Shown piece by piece: positions 1 through 7,077 of a stretch of 64,000 nucleotides of DNA. Source of the stretch: Acidobacteriota bacterium (GTDB taxonomy: Bacteria; Acidobacteriota; Vicinamibacteria; Fen-336); NCBI GenBank assembly GCA_022340585.1, contig JAJDNS010000061.1:1-64000 (forward strand), given 5' to 3'. The first letter of the stretch is position 1. Each line of letters starts with the position of its first letter. The notes under the pieces are model-generated. The model was not told the origin of the DNA, ran no database searches, and worked only from the letters and a program-made list of their open reading frames with translations. Made by a program: the position numbers and the translations under genes.

Positions 1-1
1 C

Positions 2-199
2 GACGCCTCCCACGGCACCGCGGTCGAGGCCGTCACGCCGGCGAAGAGGAGCCGGGTGATCCGCGCCGCCGAGCTCTGGGCGGCCCGCCACGGTCACTCG
101 GAGTCCACGGTCCGCTTCGACGTCGTGGGAATCGACTGGGAGCCCGGGGGCCCGGTGGTCCGACACGAGCGAGGCGCCTTCGACGCCGAGGGCCGCTAG
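2..199 (+). CDS. YraN/UPF0102 family protein, C-terminal part (cut by window start)
   Basis: The frame is open from the first bases to TAG at 197-199 and reads as the last 65 residues of a YraN-type protein. The visible order is E-A-V-T-P-A-K near the start, then a basic and alanine-rich helix, then R-F-D-V-V and a short acidic tail. That pattern fits the second half of the UPF0102 endonuclease-like fold, in which K and the RFDVV strand are conserved. YraN proteins are about 115-130 residues, so roughly half is missing upstream. The family is restriction-nuclease-like and its biological role is not settled. The gene ends 46 bases before the tRNA-Gly 3' end, so it converges with that tRNA. Confidence 0.75.
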   Translation, partial: DASHGTAVEAVTPAKRSRVIRAAELWAARHGHSESTVRFDVVGIDWEPGGPVVRHERGAFDAEGR

Positions 200-244
200 G
201 TCCCGCCAAACGCACGACCGTTCCGGCTGCCGGGGGGGGGAGTT

Positions 245-319
245 TGGAGCGGGAAACGGGATTCGAACCCGCGACTTCGACCTTGGCAAGGTCGCACTCT
301 ACCACTGAGTTATTCCCGC
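245..319 (-). tRNA. tRNA-Gly (GCC)
   Basis: On the minus strand the acceptor arms GCGGGAA and TTCCCGC pair perfectly. The anticodon loop reads TTGCCAA, giving GCC (glycine). The T arm has the GTTCGAATC loop, and the 3' CCA is encoded at 247-245. A good promoter lies just upstream, and the gene diverges from tRNA-Cys. Confidence 0.95.
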
Positions 320-334
320 TCTCAGTGATCTCCC

Positions 335-363
335 AAGATAGCCAAGGGGGCGGGGGTCGTCAA
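335..363 (-). promoter_or_regulatory. Promoter of tRNA-Gly
   Basis: On the minus strand TTGACG (363-358) and TATCTT (340-335) are separated by exactly 17 bases. The predicted transcript start falls about nine bases before the tRNA 5' end at 319. This is the clearest housekeeping-type promoter at the left end of the window. Confidence 0.7.
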
Positions 364-379
364 GTCCGCCCGTAGCATC

Positions 380-409
380 TTGATCTCAAGAGCCTGCCTC
401 CCGTACCAT
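380..409 (+). promoter_or_regulatory. Promoter of tRNA-Cys
   Basis: TTGATC (380-385) and TACCAT (404-409) are 18 bases apart, and the tRNA 5' end is at 420. The same TACCAT hexamer recurs before the Crp/Fnr gene (27400) and far upstream of the barrel gene (4204), which supports it as a functional -10 in this genome. Confidence 0.6.
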
Positions 410-419
410 GCTTGCGGCG

Positions 420-495
420 GGCGGCGTAGCCAAGTGGTTAAGGCGGAGGTCTGCAAAACCTCTATTCCCCGGTTCGACTCCGGGCGCCGCCTCCA
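420..495 (+). tRNA. tRNA-Cys (GCA)
   Basis: The acceptor arms GGCGGCG and CGCCGCC pair perfectly. The anticodon loop CTGCAAA gives GCA (cysteine). The T arm carries GGTTCGACTCC, the discriminator is T and the CCA is encoded at 493-495. Its last 45 bases are duplicated at 2263-2307, so it is a possible integration target. Confidence 0.95.
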
Positions 496-853
496 TTCGA
501 TAGTGGGTGAAATTGGCCTCTGGGGTCGCGTCCGGGCCACCGACTATCACCGATCTATCACCGGGCTCCGGAGAGCCGGTCGGCGGCAGGCCTGAGGTCC
601 CCTTCGCTGACGATCTTGTAGCGGTCGAGCGTGCCGCTCCCGCCATCCTCCGTGGTCGATTCCCCAACCCCCGACCACTACTCAAGCCTGCCGGTCTGCT
701 CCTCCACTTCGGGCTCCAACTCCAAGATTTCTTCTACTCCACGGCGTCAACAGCAAGCGCCAGGTCTCGAGCCTCACGGGGTAGACGAACGCCAACGAAC
801 GGCCGACCTCTCTCCTTCAGGCGCACGGGAAGACCAGCGTTCAACTCCGCAAG
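496..853. other. Gene-free stretch after tRNA-Cys
   Basis: No convincing gene is seen here. An imperfect inverted repeat has arms at 499-509 and 538-548 (10 of 11 positions pair). The motif ACTATCACCGA sits at 543-553 and a related TATCACCGA lies at 2146-2154 near the other edge of the islet. From 785 a frame is open into the small ORF that ends at 1054, but a TAG at 782-784 and the lack of an early start codon suggest decay. Confidence 0.5.
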
Positions 854-1054
854 GTGGACGGCAAGAAGACCATCCTGATCAGCCGGGGAGCCTCGGCCGA
901 GCACTCCACCTACGCGCAGGCCAAGAAGGCCCTGGACGCCCACGCCGTCCAGGCGACGAAGGCCGGCTGGAAGCGGGTCGCCAGCCGGGCCGGCGGCTTC
1001 GCGGCCAAACAGGACGCCGTCACGGCGAAGGCGCTGCCGAAGCCCCAGAAGTAG
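854..1054 (+). CDS. Small hypothetical basic protein, possibly a gene remnant
   Basis: The ORF has 66 codons from a GTG and encodes a lysine- and alanine-rich polypeptide with one likely helix (residues about 18-45). I do not recognise a family. The same frame is open upstream to 785 and reads as continuous protein-like sequence, so the GTG may lie inside a longer lost gene. An in-frame TAG at 782-784 interrupts any longer version. There is no clear ribosome binding site. Its 3' end overlaps the end of the opposite-strand SGNH hydrolase gene by 35 bases. It lies inside the tRNA-Cys-bounded islet. Confidence 0.3.
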   Translation: MDGKKTILISRGASAEHSTYAQAKKALDAHAVQATKAGWKRVASRAGGFAAKQDAVTAKALPKPQK

Positions 1055-2054
1055 CCGTTCGGTTCCTGGGGTGCTCCGTGTCACCGGGCAGGAGCCTGCG
1101 CCACAAGCTCTCCGCCGTGACCCGATGACCCTCCTCGGTGAGGTGCCAGATGTCGAGCGCGTAGACGTCGGGGCGCGGCCCGAGCCGTTCGAAGTCCCCT
1201 AGGAGGTCGTGAGCAGCGATGTCACGTTGCTCAAGGGAGGCGACAATCTTGCGATGGATGTCTCGGAACGGGTAGTGGGAGAAGTACCCGGGGGCGCCTG
1301 CGTCAGGCTCGGGAAACACAGGTACTATCACGACGAGGAAGCCCACCGCCCGGGCGTCCAGGATCTCCTTCATCTCCCCGATGGCGGAGAGAACGTCGCT
1401 CCTGTGTCGGTCAAAATGGTCGTGGTGGAATTCGCGACCTCTCAGCTTGCGATAGCGCCTTGCCAAGTCTTGCGGAAGGAAGAACCAGGGCCGGCGGAAG
1501 TAGGCGACCTTCCGACCCGAGGAGTCGGAGAAGTCGAAGTCATTCAAACACAGAACGTACACAACATCGTCCGGGTCGAAGGCGAGTGCCTTTGCTGTCA
1601 GCAGCTCGCGGATCTGGAGCGCGTTGTAGCCATCGACGCCGAAGTTGAGGGTCCGCACGTTGTGTCCGGAGGCGACGGCCATCGTCTGGACAAGGGAAAC
1701 GAAGGTCGCCTGGGGCGGCACCCCCATGCCCAGGGTCACCGAGTCTCCTACGAAGGCAATACGCCGGACGCCACGTGGCTTCTCGGTGGTGGCGTAGTCG
1801 ACGTCGCGGAACCCCCAACGGTTGATGGCGATGCCGTCGACCTCGGCGTTCGGTCGGTACTCCCAGAGGAGGGTCGGGTTGGGGGAACGGATGGTCAGCG
1901 CCCCGATCGCGCCGTTGTTGTCGAAGGAGCGCCGCCACCGATAGTAACGCACGTTGGCAGCAACCTCGTAGATTGCCACCAGCAGGGCGAAGCAGACGCT
2001 GAGGCTCGCCACTGCCAGGGTGAGATTCGCGCTCATGCCCTGGAGTCGCCTCAC
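1020..2054 (-). CDS. SGNH/GDSL-family hydrolase with N-terminal membrane anchor
   Basis: This 344-residue protein has one membrane segment at about residues 10-31 and then an SGNH hydrolase fold. The nucleophile block G-D-S is at 103-105 (F-V-G-D-S-V-T-L-G), an N-D-F block sits mid-protein, and the C-terminal D301/H304 pair lies in D-I-W-H-L-T. This points to a membrane-tethered esterase or O-acetyl hydrolase/transferase acting on a surface polymer; the substrate cannot be told. The GTG at 2054 is chosen because a TAAGAT hexamer lies only ten bases upstream, predicting a leaderless message. An internal ATG is at residue 7. The proline- and serine-rich last 20 residues are unlikely to be catalytic. 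The gene stands alone inside the tRNA-Cys-bounded islet. Confidence 0.75.
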   Translation of the reverse strand: MRRLQGMSANLTLAVASLSVCFALLVAIYEVAANVRYYRWRRSFDNNGAIGALTIRSPNPTLLWEYRPNAEVDGIAINRWGFRDVDYATTEKPRGVRRIAFVGDSVTLGMGVPPQATFVSLVQTMAVASGHNVRTLNFGVDGYNALQIRELLTAKALAFDPDDVVYVLCLNDFDFSDSSGRKVAYFRRPWFFLPQDLARRYRKLRGREFHHDHFDRHRSDVLSAIGEMKEILDARAVGFLVVIVPVFPEPDAGAPGYFSHYPFRDIHRKIVASLEQRDIAAHDLLGDFERLGPRPDVYALDIWHLTEEGHRVTAESLWRRLLPGDTEHPRNRTATSGASAAPSP

Positions 2055-2063
2055 GATTTCGGC

Positions 2064-2069
2064 ATCTTA
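2064..2069 (-). promoter_or_regulatory. -10 element of the SGNH hydrolase gene
   Basis: The minus strand reads TAAGAT ten bases before the GTG start. Transcription would begin within a few bases of the start codon. No clear -35 is visible. Confidence 0.4.
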
Positions 2070-2262
2070 CCCTCTGGGGGCGGCGGAGATGGTCGCGGCA
2101 GGGAAGACCCAACGGTCAGGCCTCGGCCTCAGCAGCGAGGGCCACTATCACCGAGGTATCCCCTATCGGGCCCACTTTGAGCCAATCGGACGCCAACGGG
2201 AGCCGAGGCCAGTTTCAAACCGGTCCGTGACTCACCCAGTCATAGGTGGAGCGGTGCCCGGG

Positions 2263-2307
2263 CTGCAAAGCCTCCATTCCCCGGTTCGACTCCGGGCGCC
2301 GCCTCCA
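2263..2307 (+). repeat. Duplicate of the 3' half of tRNA-Cys (att-like)
   Basis: Bases 2263-2307 match 451-495 at 43 of 45 positions, and the last 32 bases including CCA are identical. The copy starts in the anticodon loop and lacks the D arm and 5' acceptor strand, so it cannot be a working tRNA. It marks the right edge of the candidate islet. Confidence 0.85.
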
Positions 2308-2410
2308 ACTCCCCCCAGCAACCCAGGCCGACGTGGATGCGAGCTATCGCCAGTTCATATCGTTCATTCTCCCCTCTGGACTGGCCCGCACGCTGGCGGC
2401 ACCCGCATCT

Positions 2411-2683
2411 CTACGGGTCGACGAGCGCCTGCAACGCCGCAACGTGACTCAGCAGGGCGGTGCGACCGGCCTTCGTCAGCCGATAGCGGCTCCGCGGCCG
2501 CCGCCCTTCGAAGCGCTTCTCTTCCTTGACGTAGCCTGCCTTGACGAGCTTCCCGAGATGCGCGCCGAGGTTTCCGTTGGTCACGTCGATGGACTTCTGA
2601 AGCTCGGTGAACGTGACCCACTCCGCCGTGATCAGCTGGGCGATCACGGCCAGGCGGACCTTAGACAGCAGCAGCTCGTCCAT
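2411..2683 (-). CDS. Winged-helix transcriptional regulator
   Basis: This 90-residue protein is a single winged-helix DNA-binding domain. A helix-turn-helix at about 25-52 (F-T-E-L-Q-K then N-L-G-A-H-L-G-K-L) is followed by the wing (about 55-72, R-R-P-R-S-R-Y-R-L-T). The layout matches the short ArsR/MarR-like 'HTH_34' regulators. The ATG at 2683 (M-D-E-L-L-L) is chosen because an upstream start would add an unrelated proline-rich leader. It overlaps the end of the upstream membrane-protein gene by 23 bases, so the two are co-translated. Such pairs usually let the regulator control its membrane partner; that role is inferred here. No effector-binding residues are obvious. Confidence 0.8.
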   Translation of the reverse strand: MDELLLSKVRLAVIAQLITAEWVTFTELQKSIDVTNGNLGAHLGKLVKAGYVKEEKRFEGRRPRSRYRLTKAGRTALLSHVAALQALVDP

Positions 2684-3245
2684 CGGACCTGTCCCGGGCG
2701 AGGACCACGCCGGGCACGACGAGGCCCACAACCCACCCGAGAGCGGAGAGAGCCTCGAACCAGCCGGGGACGAGGCAGGCCGCGACGGTCGCGCCCAGGA
2801 GAGCGACGCCGCCCGCGAGGAGCGGGCGACTCGCCTGCAGTCCCACGATGAGAAGGGCCATGCTGAGACCCGCGGCCCAGAAGAGCCCCATGGCCTTCGG
2901 GGGCACGACAGTGTGCTGGGCCGTGAGATTGACGATGAGCAGCACGCCGAAGATGACGACGAAGACGGTTCCCGCGTAGCTGTCGACCAGCGTCCGGCGG
3001 CTGGTCGGGACGCGCCAGGCCGCCCAGATCGTGACGCCCAGCGCGACGAGCATCAGGGGGGGCTGGAGGACCCCGTCTGCGGGCACGGCGAAGCCGGAGG
3101 CCCGGGCCCACTGTACCGCGTTCACGATGGCCCCGAAGAGGCCCCACGCGACCAGGGTCGCCGGGGGGAAGTGCAGGTGCCGATCGGCCAGGCGGACGAT
3201 CCCGTCCACCCACTGAAGGTGATCACGGGCCTGGGCTGTATCCAT
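2661..3245 (-). CDS. Multi-pass membrane protein of unknown function
   Basis: This 194-residue protein has about five hydrophobic segments (roughly 28-45, 62-78, 90-110, 118-135 and 140-178) after a short soluble N-terminus. I do not recognise catalytic motifs. The ATG at 3245 is preceded by a strong GGAGG about seven bases upstream. An A+T-rich promoter-like stretch lies just beyond, with TATTCT as the likely -10, the same hexamer as before recN. It is the first gene of a two-gene operon whose second gene is a winged-helix regulator. Membrane-protein/HTH pairs of this shape are common in this kind of genome, but what they sense is unknown. Confidence 0.7.
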   Translation of the reverse strand: MDTAQARDHLQWVDGIVRLADRHLHFPPATLVAWGLFGAIVNAVQWARASGFAVPADGVLQPPLMLVALGVTIWAAWRVPTSRRTLVDSYAGTVFVVIFGVLLIVNLTAQHTVVPPKAMGLFWAAGLSMALLIVGLQASRPLLAGGVALLGATVAACLVPGWFEALSALGWVVGLVVPGVVLARDRSDGRAAAV

Positions 3246-3352
3246 TTTCCGCCTCCATACTTCAGAATAGTCTATACAACAGAGTAATCTGCGAAGTGGC
3301 TGCTGTCAAGCGGAATCGACCTCGCCACTGGTTCGACGAGCCGAGGGCGAAG

Positions 3353-3451
3353 ATGGCGAGGCCGAGGAGCAGGTCGCCGGCGTTTCTCGAGCCCGGTTCG
3401 AAGCTCGGCCCTTACGAGGTACTCGGCGTCACACCGGCTTTCGTGCAATGA
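3353..3451 (+). pseudogene. Remnant of a Ser/Thr protein kinase gene (N-terminus only)
   Basis: The 32-codon frame contains E-P-G-S-K-L-G-P-Y-E-V-L-G-V, the segment just before the glycine loop in PknB-type kinases. The intact kinase at 17050-19785 has G-Q-R-L-G-P-Y-E-I-L-A-S at the same place. The similarity stops at about 3430, where the opposite-strand methyltransferase gene begins, so nearly all of the kinase domain is gone. The short length leaves some chance of coincidence. Confidence 0.5.
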
Positions 3452-4148
3452 GAACGGCGACATGGCGACCCAGGCGGCAGGGTCCATAGCCTCGGCGCAG
3501 CACGACACGAAAGCCCACACGTCGGAGCTGTCGGGCCAGCGTGCTGGGCTCGTACAGAAGCTGGGTGTGGCGCTCCTCGGAACGACGCCAGGCCAAGCCG
3601 TCGCGTGTGAACGCGGTGATCGTCCGCTCCAGGCGCCCCCTGCTGAGCCCCCGGGTTCTGGCCACGACGACCCAGTCGCTGTTCACGCGAGCGACGGTCC
3701 TTTCTCCCGAGGGGCCGGCTCGGCCCGGGGTCGCGACATCCAGGACGAGGACTCCCCCCGGGTCGAGGGCGCGGTGGACGCGACGGAGCACCGTGTGGAC
3801 GTCGGCTCGACGCGGGAGGTAGTTGAGGACCTCGCCCACCGCCGTCGCGGCCACGCAGTCGGGTAGGGGGACCCGGGCGATCGAGCCACGGACGAAGGTC
3901 GCCCCCGGGACCCGGGAGCGCGCGCGGGCCAGCATGGGGCCGGACACGTCGACGCCCCAGACGTCGTGGCCCGCCTCGTCGAGGGCGCCAGCAAGCTGCC
4001 CGGCCCCGCAGCCGAGGTCCAGGACTCGACCTGCGTCGATCCCTCGTCGTCTCAGCAGACCGATGACGAATGCGGCCGCGTGCTCCGCGAGATCACCAAA
4101 GCCCTCGTCGTGGATGCGTGCCAAGGCCGGGCCGTAGAGGGTCGTCAT
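3429..4148 (-). CDS. Class I SAM-dependent methyltransferase
   Basis: This 239-residue protein has a Rossmann methyltransferase fold. Motif I is V-L-D-L-G-C-G-A-G at about 43-51, the acidic motif II is G-V-D-V-S at about 65-69, and P-L-P-D-C follows. The L-D-P-G-G-V-L-V-L-D strand of motif III is at about 126-135. The substrate is unknown; the overall form resembles ubiE/COQ5-like small-molecule methylases. A TACAAT hexamer ends nine bases before the ATG (4158-4163), predicting an almost leaderless transcript. The gene stands alone on the minus strand, and its 3' end overlaps the kinase remnant on the other strand. Confidence 0.8.
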   Translation of the reverse strand: MTTLYGPALARIHDEGFGDLAEHAAAFVIGLLRRRGIDAGRVLDLGCGAGQLAGALDEAGHDVWGVDVSGPMLARARSRVPGATFVRGSIARVPLPDCVAATAVGEVLNYLPRRADVHTVLRRVHRALDPGGVLVLDVATPGRAGPSGERTVARVNSDWVVVARTRGLSRGRLERTITAFTRDGLAWRRSEERHTQLLYEPSTLARQLRRVGFRVVLRRGYGPCRLGRHVAVLIARKPV

Positions 4149-4481
4149 CGCCGGACGATTGTAGCCAGAGACCCGGCGCGTCCCGGTCGCGGGGTCCCAC
4201 GGGTACCATCCTCAGGTGTGGAGGTTTCACTGGCTTTCGACGACAGTTCATTGGGCCTCGACGAGCGCTCATGCCTGAGAGTGAGGCGGGGGAAGCTCGA
4301 GCGCGGCCGGGCTCCTGCCGGGAAATGTCCTCGATGGAGGACACTTGTCTGGGCCGGCCACGTTGCTGGAAGCTGAATCTCAAGCAGTTACGTGGTAGAC
4401 AAACCTGGCATCCCTCGTGCACAAGGCCTGGCAGCGTTTGAGCCCGGCCCCGTGGCCCGGCGAGAGAGAAAGGAGAGACCC
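4149..4481. other. Gene-free leader region upstream of the barrel gene
   Basis: This stretch holds the -10 of the methyltransferase (minus) and, on the plus strand, TACCAT at 4204-4209 followed by CCTCAGG. The same 15 bases occur just before the Crp/Fnr gene. If that is the barrel promoter, the 5' leader is about 265 bases long. A perfect inverted repeat (TGTCCTC, four bases, GAGGACA) lies at 4326-4343. No known riboswitch pattern was recognised. Confidence 0.45.
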
Positions 4482-5177
4482 GTGCAGCGAGCAATCCTGA
4501 GCCTCACCCTGCTCCCCCTCCTGATGGCGTCAGCGGGCCCGGCCAGCGCGGGCGGGCTCGACGTTCGGCTGGGTGCCTTCGTCCCCGGCGCGAACAGCAA
4601 CCTGTTCCTGGACGACGAGGAGCTCTACTTCGTCACCAAGAGCGACTGGGTCGGCCTGACCGGGGGCGCGGAGTACAACCACGTCCTCGTCGACAACGTC
4701 GAGATCGGCGTTCACGTGGATGGGTACAGCCGGACGCTGGACACGTCCTACCGGGATTTCGTCCGGCCCGACGACAGCGAGATCTACCAGACGCTCAAGC
4801 TCGACATCATCCCCTTCGGTCTCACGGTGCGCCTCGTGCCCACCAGCAAGAGGACGAAGATTGCCCCCTACGTCGGGGGCGGCGTCGACCTGTTCTACTG
4901 GAAGTACGAGGAGTGGGGCGACTTCATCGACTTCTGGGACCCGGACATGACCATCTACTACGACGAGTTCTACTCCGACGGGGTCACCTTCGGCTTCCAC
5001 GCCGCCGGGGGGGTGCGGTTCTACTTCAACCGCGACTTCGCCCTGGTGGCCGAGGGGCGGTACCAGTGGGCCGAGGCGAAGATGGGCGGCGACTTCGCCG
5101 CCAACGAGCCCGGCCTGGACAACCGCCTGGACCTCGGCGGCGCCAGCGTCACCTTCGGCCTGCACATCCGGTTCTGA
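4482..5177 (+). CDS. Outer-membrane beta-barrel protein
   Basis: The 231-residue product begins with a clear signal peptide (about residues 1-23, ending S-A-G-P-A-S-A). Alternating hydrophobic and aromatic strands follow, and the chain ends in an aromatic residue (G-L-H-I-R-F), the C-terminal signature of BamA-assembled barrels. Its size suits an eight-stranded barrel of the OmpX/OmpW/OmpA-barrel type. Mid-protein loops are rich in D, Y and W (W-G-D-F-I-D-F-W-D-P-D). GTG at 4482 is chosen because AGGAGAG lies a few bases upstream and the signal peptide starts there; the longer open frame would put a charged stretch before it. The gene stands alone before ctpA. The exact family is not recognised. 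Confidence 0.8.
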   Translation: MQRAILSLTLLPLLMASAGPASAGGLDVRLGAFVPGANSNLFLDDEELYFVTKSDWVGLTGGAEYNHVLVDNVEIGVHVDGYSRTLDTSYRDFVRPDDSEIYQTLKLDIIPFGLTVRLVPTSKRTKIAPYVGGGVDLFYWKYEEWGDFIDFWDPDMTIYYDEFYSDGVTFGFHAAGGVRFYFNRDFALVAEGRYQWAEAKMGGDFAANEPGLDNRLDLGGASVTFGLHIRF

Positions 5178-5236
5178 GCCATCGTTGACGCCGAGACGGG
5201 CGGAGGGGCTGGCTGGTCGGCCCCTCCGCCTGCTGC

Positions 5237-5242
5237 TATGAT
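5237..5242 (+). promoter_or_regulatory. Extended -10 of the ctpA-like gene
   Basis: TGC-TATGAT ends six bases before the ATG at 5249, so the transcript should start at or within two bases of the start codon. No ribosome binding site is present, which agrees with leaderless expression. Confidence 0.5.
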
Positions 5243-5248
5243 CGATCC

Positions 5249-6967
5249 ATGAAGCTGTCACGACTGGGCGTGCTCTCCGCCGTCGTCCTCGTCGGGTCCA
5301 CCTTCGCCGGGGGACTCCTCGGGGACCGGGTGCTGGCGGGCGGGGGGCAGCTGAACGAGGAGATGCGCCTCTACACGGCCATGCTCGCCGTCATCGAGCA
5401 GGACTACGTGGAAGAGGTCCCGGCCGACCGTCTGGTCTCGGCCTCGATCCGCCAGATGCTCCGCACGCTGGATCCCCACTCGAACTTCTTCGAGCAGAGG
5501 GACTACCAGACGATGCAGGAGCGGCAGAAGGGCCAGTACTACGGCCTCGGGATCAGCGTCCAGTCGATCGACGGCAACATCACCGTGGTGGCCCCCTTCG
5601 AGGGGACGCCGGCGCACCGCCTGGGCATCCGGGCCGGCGACATCATCAGCCGCATCGAGGACGAGGACGCCCGGGGGATGGGCATCGACGACGCGGTCAA
5701 GCGCCTGAGGGGGCCCAAGGGAACTCCGGTCCGGATCACCATCGTGCGCGAGGGCTACGAGGACCCCCTGGAGTTCACGGTGATCCGGGATGCCATCCCC
5801 CTCCACTCGGTCCCCTACTCGTTCATGGTCAGCCCCACCGTCGGCTACATTCGCCTGACCGACTTCAACGAGACGACCGCCTGCCGCCCGGGGGAGGGAG
5901 ACGACTGCGAGCGGGAGCTCGAGCGGGCCCTGAAGAAGCTCCGCGCCCAGGGCGCCCAGGCCTACGTGCTCGACATTCGGGACAATCCCGGCGGCCTCCT
6001 CGACCAGGCCTTCGCGGTGTCGAACCTCTTCATGAAGAAGGGGCAGCTCGTGGTGTTCACGCGGGGTCGGTCGCGGCGTGACGAGTCCAACTACATCACC
6101 GAGACCGAGAGCCCGTGGGTCGACGTGCCCCTGGTGGTGTTGACGTCACGCCACAGCGCCAGCGCCTCGGAGATCGTGGCCGGCGCGCTCCAGGACCACG
6201 ACCGAGCCCTCATCGTCGGCGAGACCACGTTCGGGAAGGGGCTCGTGCAGACGATCCTGCCGCTGCGGAACGTGCGGGGATACGCCCTCGCCCTCACCAC
6301 CGCCCGCTACTACACCCCGTCCGGGCGTTCCATCCAACGGGAGTACGCCTCCACCGCCCTGGAGGACTACTACTCCCCCCTCGACCGCAAGGCCTGCGAC
6401 GAGGGGTCCGGGGAGATGAAGCTCACCGATGCGGGTCGCAAGGTGTACGGAGGCGACGGCATCACGCCGGACTACTGCGTGGAGCCGGTGAAGCCCAGCA
6501 AGTTCGTCTCGTACCTGATCGGACACCAGGCCTTCACCGGCTTCGCTCACGGCTTCGAGGCGGCCGGCGGGCAGGGGCAGGCGGACATCGCGGGCACCGG
6601 GACCCGCTCCCAGGCCGACTCGGAGGCGCTGACGCTCATCGGCCGCGACTTCGAGGTGAACGACGAGATCCGCGCGTCCTTCCTCTCGTACCTCGAGTCC
6701 CGTAAGCTGCGGTTCACGCCCGAGCAGCTCGAGGAGAACCGGCAGATGGTGGATCGCCTGATCGAGGAGGAGGTCGTCCGCCAGGTCTTCGGAGAGGGCG
6801 AGGCCCGCCAGCGCAGCATCGAGTGGGACCCCCAGGTTCAGCGGGCGCTGGAGCTGGTGCCCCGGGCGAAGCTTCTGCTGGGCGACCCCGACGGGTTCGT
6901 GGCCGAGCGGGAGCGCGAGCGGCGCCTGGCCGACGCCTCGGACCCGGAGGCCGTCGCCCGGCCCTGA
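5249..6967 (+). CDS. S41-family C-terminal processing protease (CtpA/Prc-like)
   Basis: This 572-residue periplasmic serine protease has an N-terminal signal/anchor (residues 5-30) and an S41 N-domain. Its PDZ domain spans about 95-178 (Y-Y-G-L-G-I-S-V, then R-A-G-D-I-I). The S41 peptidase domain spans about 195-360. The nucleophile lies in the serine cluster S303/S305/S307 (S-A-S-A-S-E-I), and the general base is K330 in T-F-G-K-G. Family members trim the C-termini of envelope proteins and recognise them through the PDZ domain. The tail of about 200 residues after the protease core is longer than in minimal CtpA proteins and resembles the Prc C-terminal helical region. The gene has its own extended -10 and no SD, and uvrA follows 110 bases downstream. 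Confidence 0.9.
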   Translation: MKLSRLGVLSAVVLVGSTFAGGLLGDRVLAGGGQLNEEMRLYTAMLAVIEQDYVEEVPADRLVSASIRQMLRTLDPHSNFFEQRDYQTMQERQKGQYYGLGISVQSIDGNITVVAPFEGTPAHRLGIRAGDIISRIEDEDARGMGIDDAVKRLRGPKGTPVRITIVREGYEDPLEFTVIRDAIPLHSVPYSFMVSPTVGYIRLTDFNETTACRPGEGDDCERELERALKKLRAQGAQAYVLDIRDNPGGLLDQAFAVSNLFMKKGQLVVFTRGRSRRDESNYITETESPWVDVPLVVLTSRHSASASEIVAGALQDHDRALIVGETTFGKGLVQTILPLRNVRGYALALTTARYYTPSGRSIQREYASTALEDYYSPLDRKACDEGSGEMKLTDAGRKVYGGDGITPDYCVEPVKPSKFVSYLIGHQAFTGFAHGFEAAGGQGQADIAGTGTRSQADSEALTLIGRDFEVNDEIRASFLSYLESRKLRFTPEQLEENRQMVDRLIEEEVVRQVFGEGEARQRSIEWDPQVQRALELVPRAKLLLGDPDGFVAERERERRLADASDPEAVARP

Positions 6968-7077
6968 CCCGGGAGCCCAGGTCCCCGCCCCGGCGAACCA
7001 CACCCGTCTCTCCCCGCGGTGGCAAGCGTTCGGCGTCGCCGGGCTCTGCTCGCGCGTGGTAAAGTCGGGATTTGGCC

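Larger units (their letters stand above)
496..2307. mobile_element. Possible small islet inserted at tRNA-Cys (no integrase seen)
   Basis: The stretch is bounded on the left by an intact tRNA-Cys and on the right by a 45-base copy of its 3' half (43 of 45 identical, including CCA). That is the footprint left by tRNA-targeted integration, with the left tRNA regenerated. Inside are one possible broken ORF and an SGNH hydrolase gene. By eye the interior has more A+T than its neighbours. No recombinase, transposase or phage gene is present, so it could equally be a local duplication or a remnant after deletion. Confidence 0.4.
2055..2410. other. Gene-free stretch holding a tRNA-Cys fragment
   Basis: It contains the -10 element of the SGNH gene (2064-2069), the TATCACCGA motif (2146-2154) and the 45-base tRNA-Cys 3' copy (2263-2307). 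Between 2308 and 2410 I see nothing recognisable. Confidence 0.6.

Noticed and set aside
507..1128. Overlapping small frames after tRNA-Cys
   Set aside because: Composition and starts are not gene-like. Only the 785/854-1054 frame reads like protein, and even that is weak.
2263..2307. Second tRNA-Cys gene
   Set aside because: Only the anticodon loop to CCA is present. The 5' acceptor strand and D arm are missing, so it cannot fold as a tRNA.
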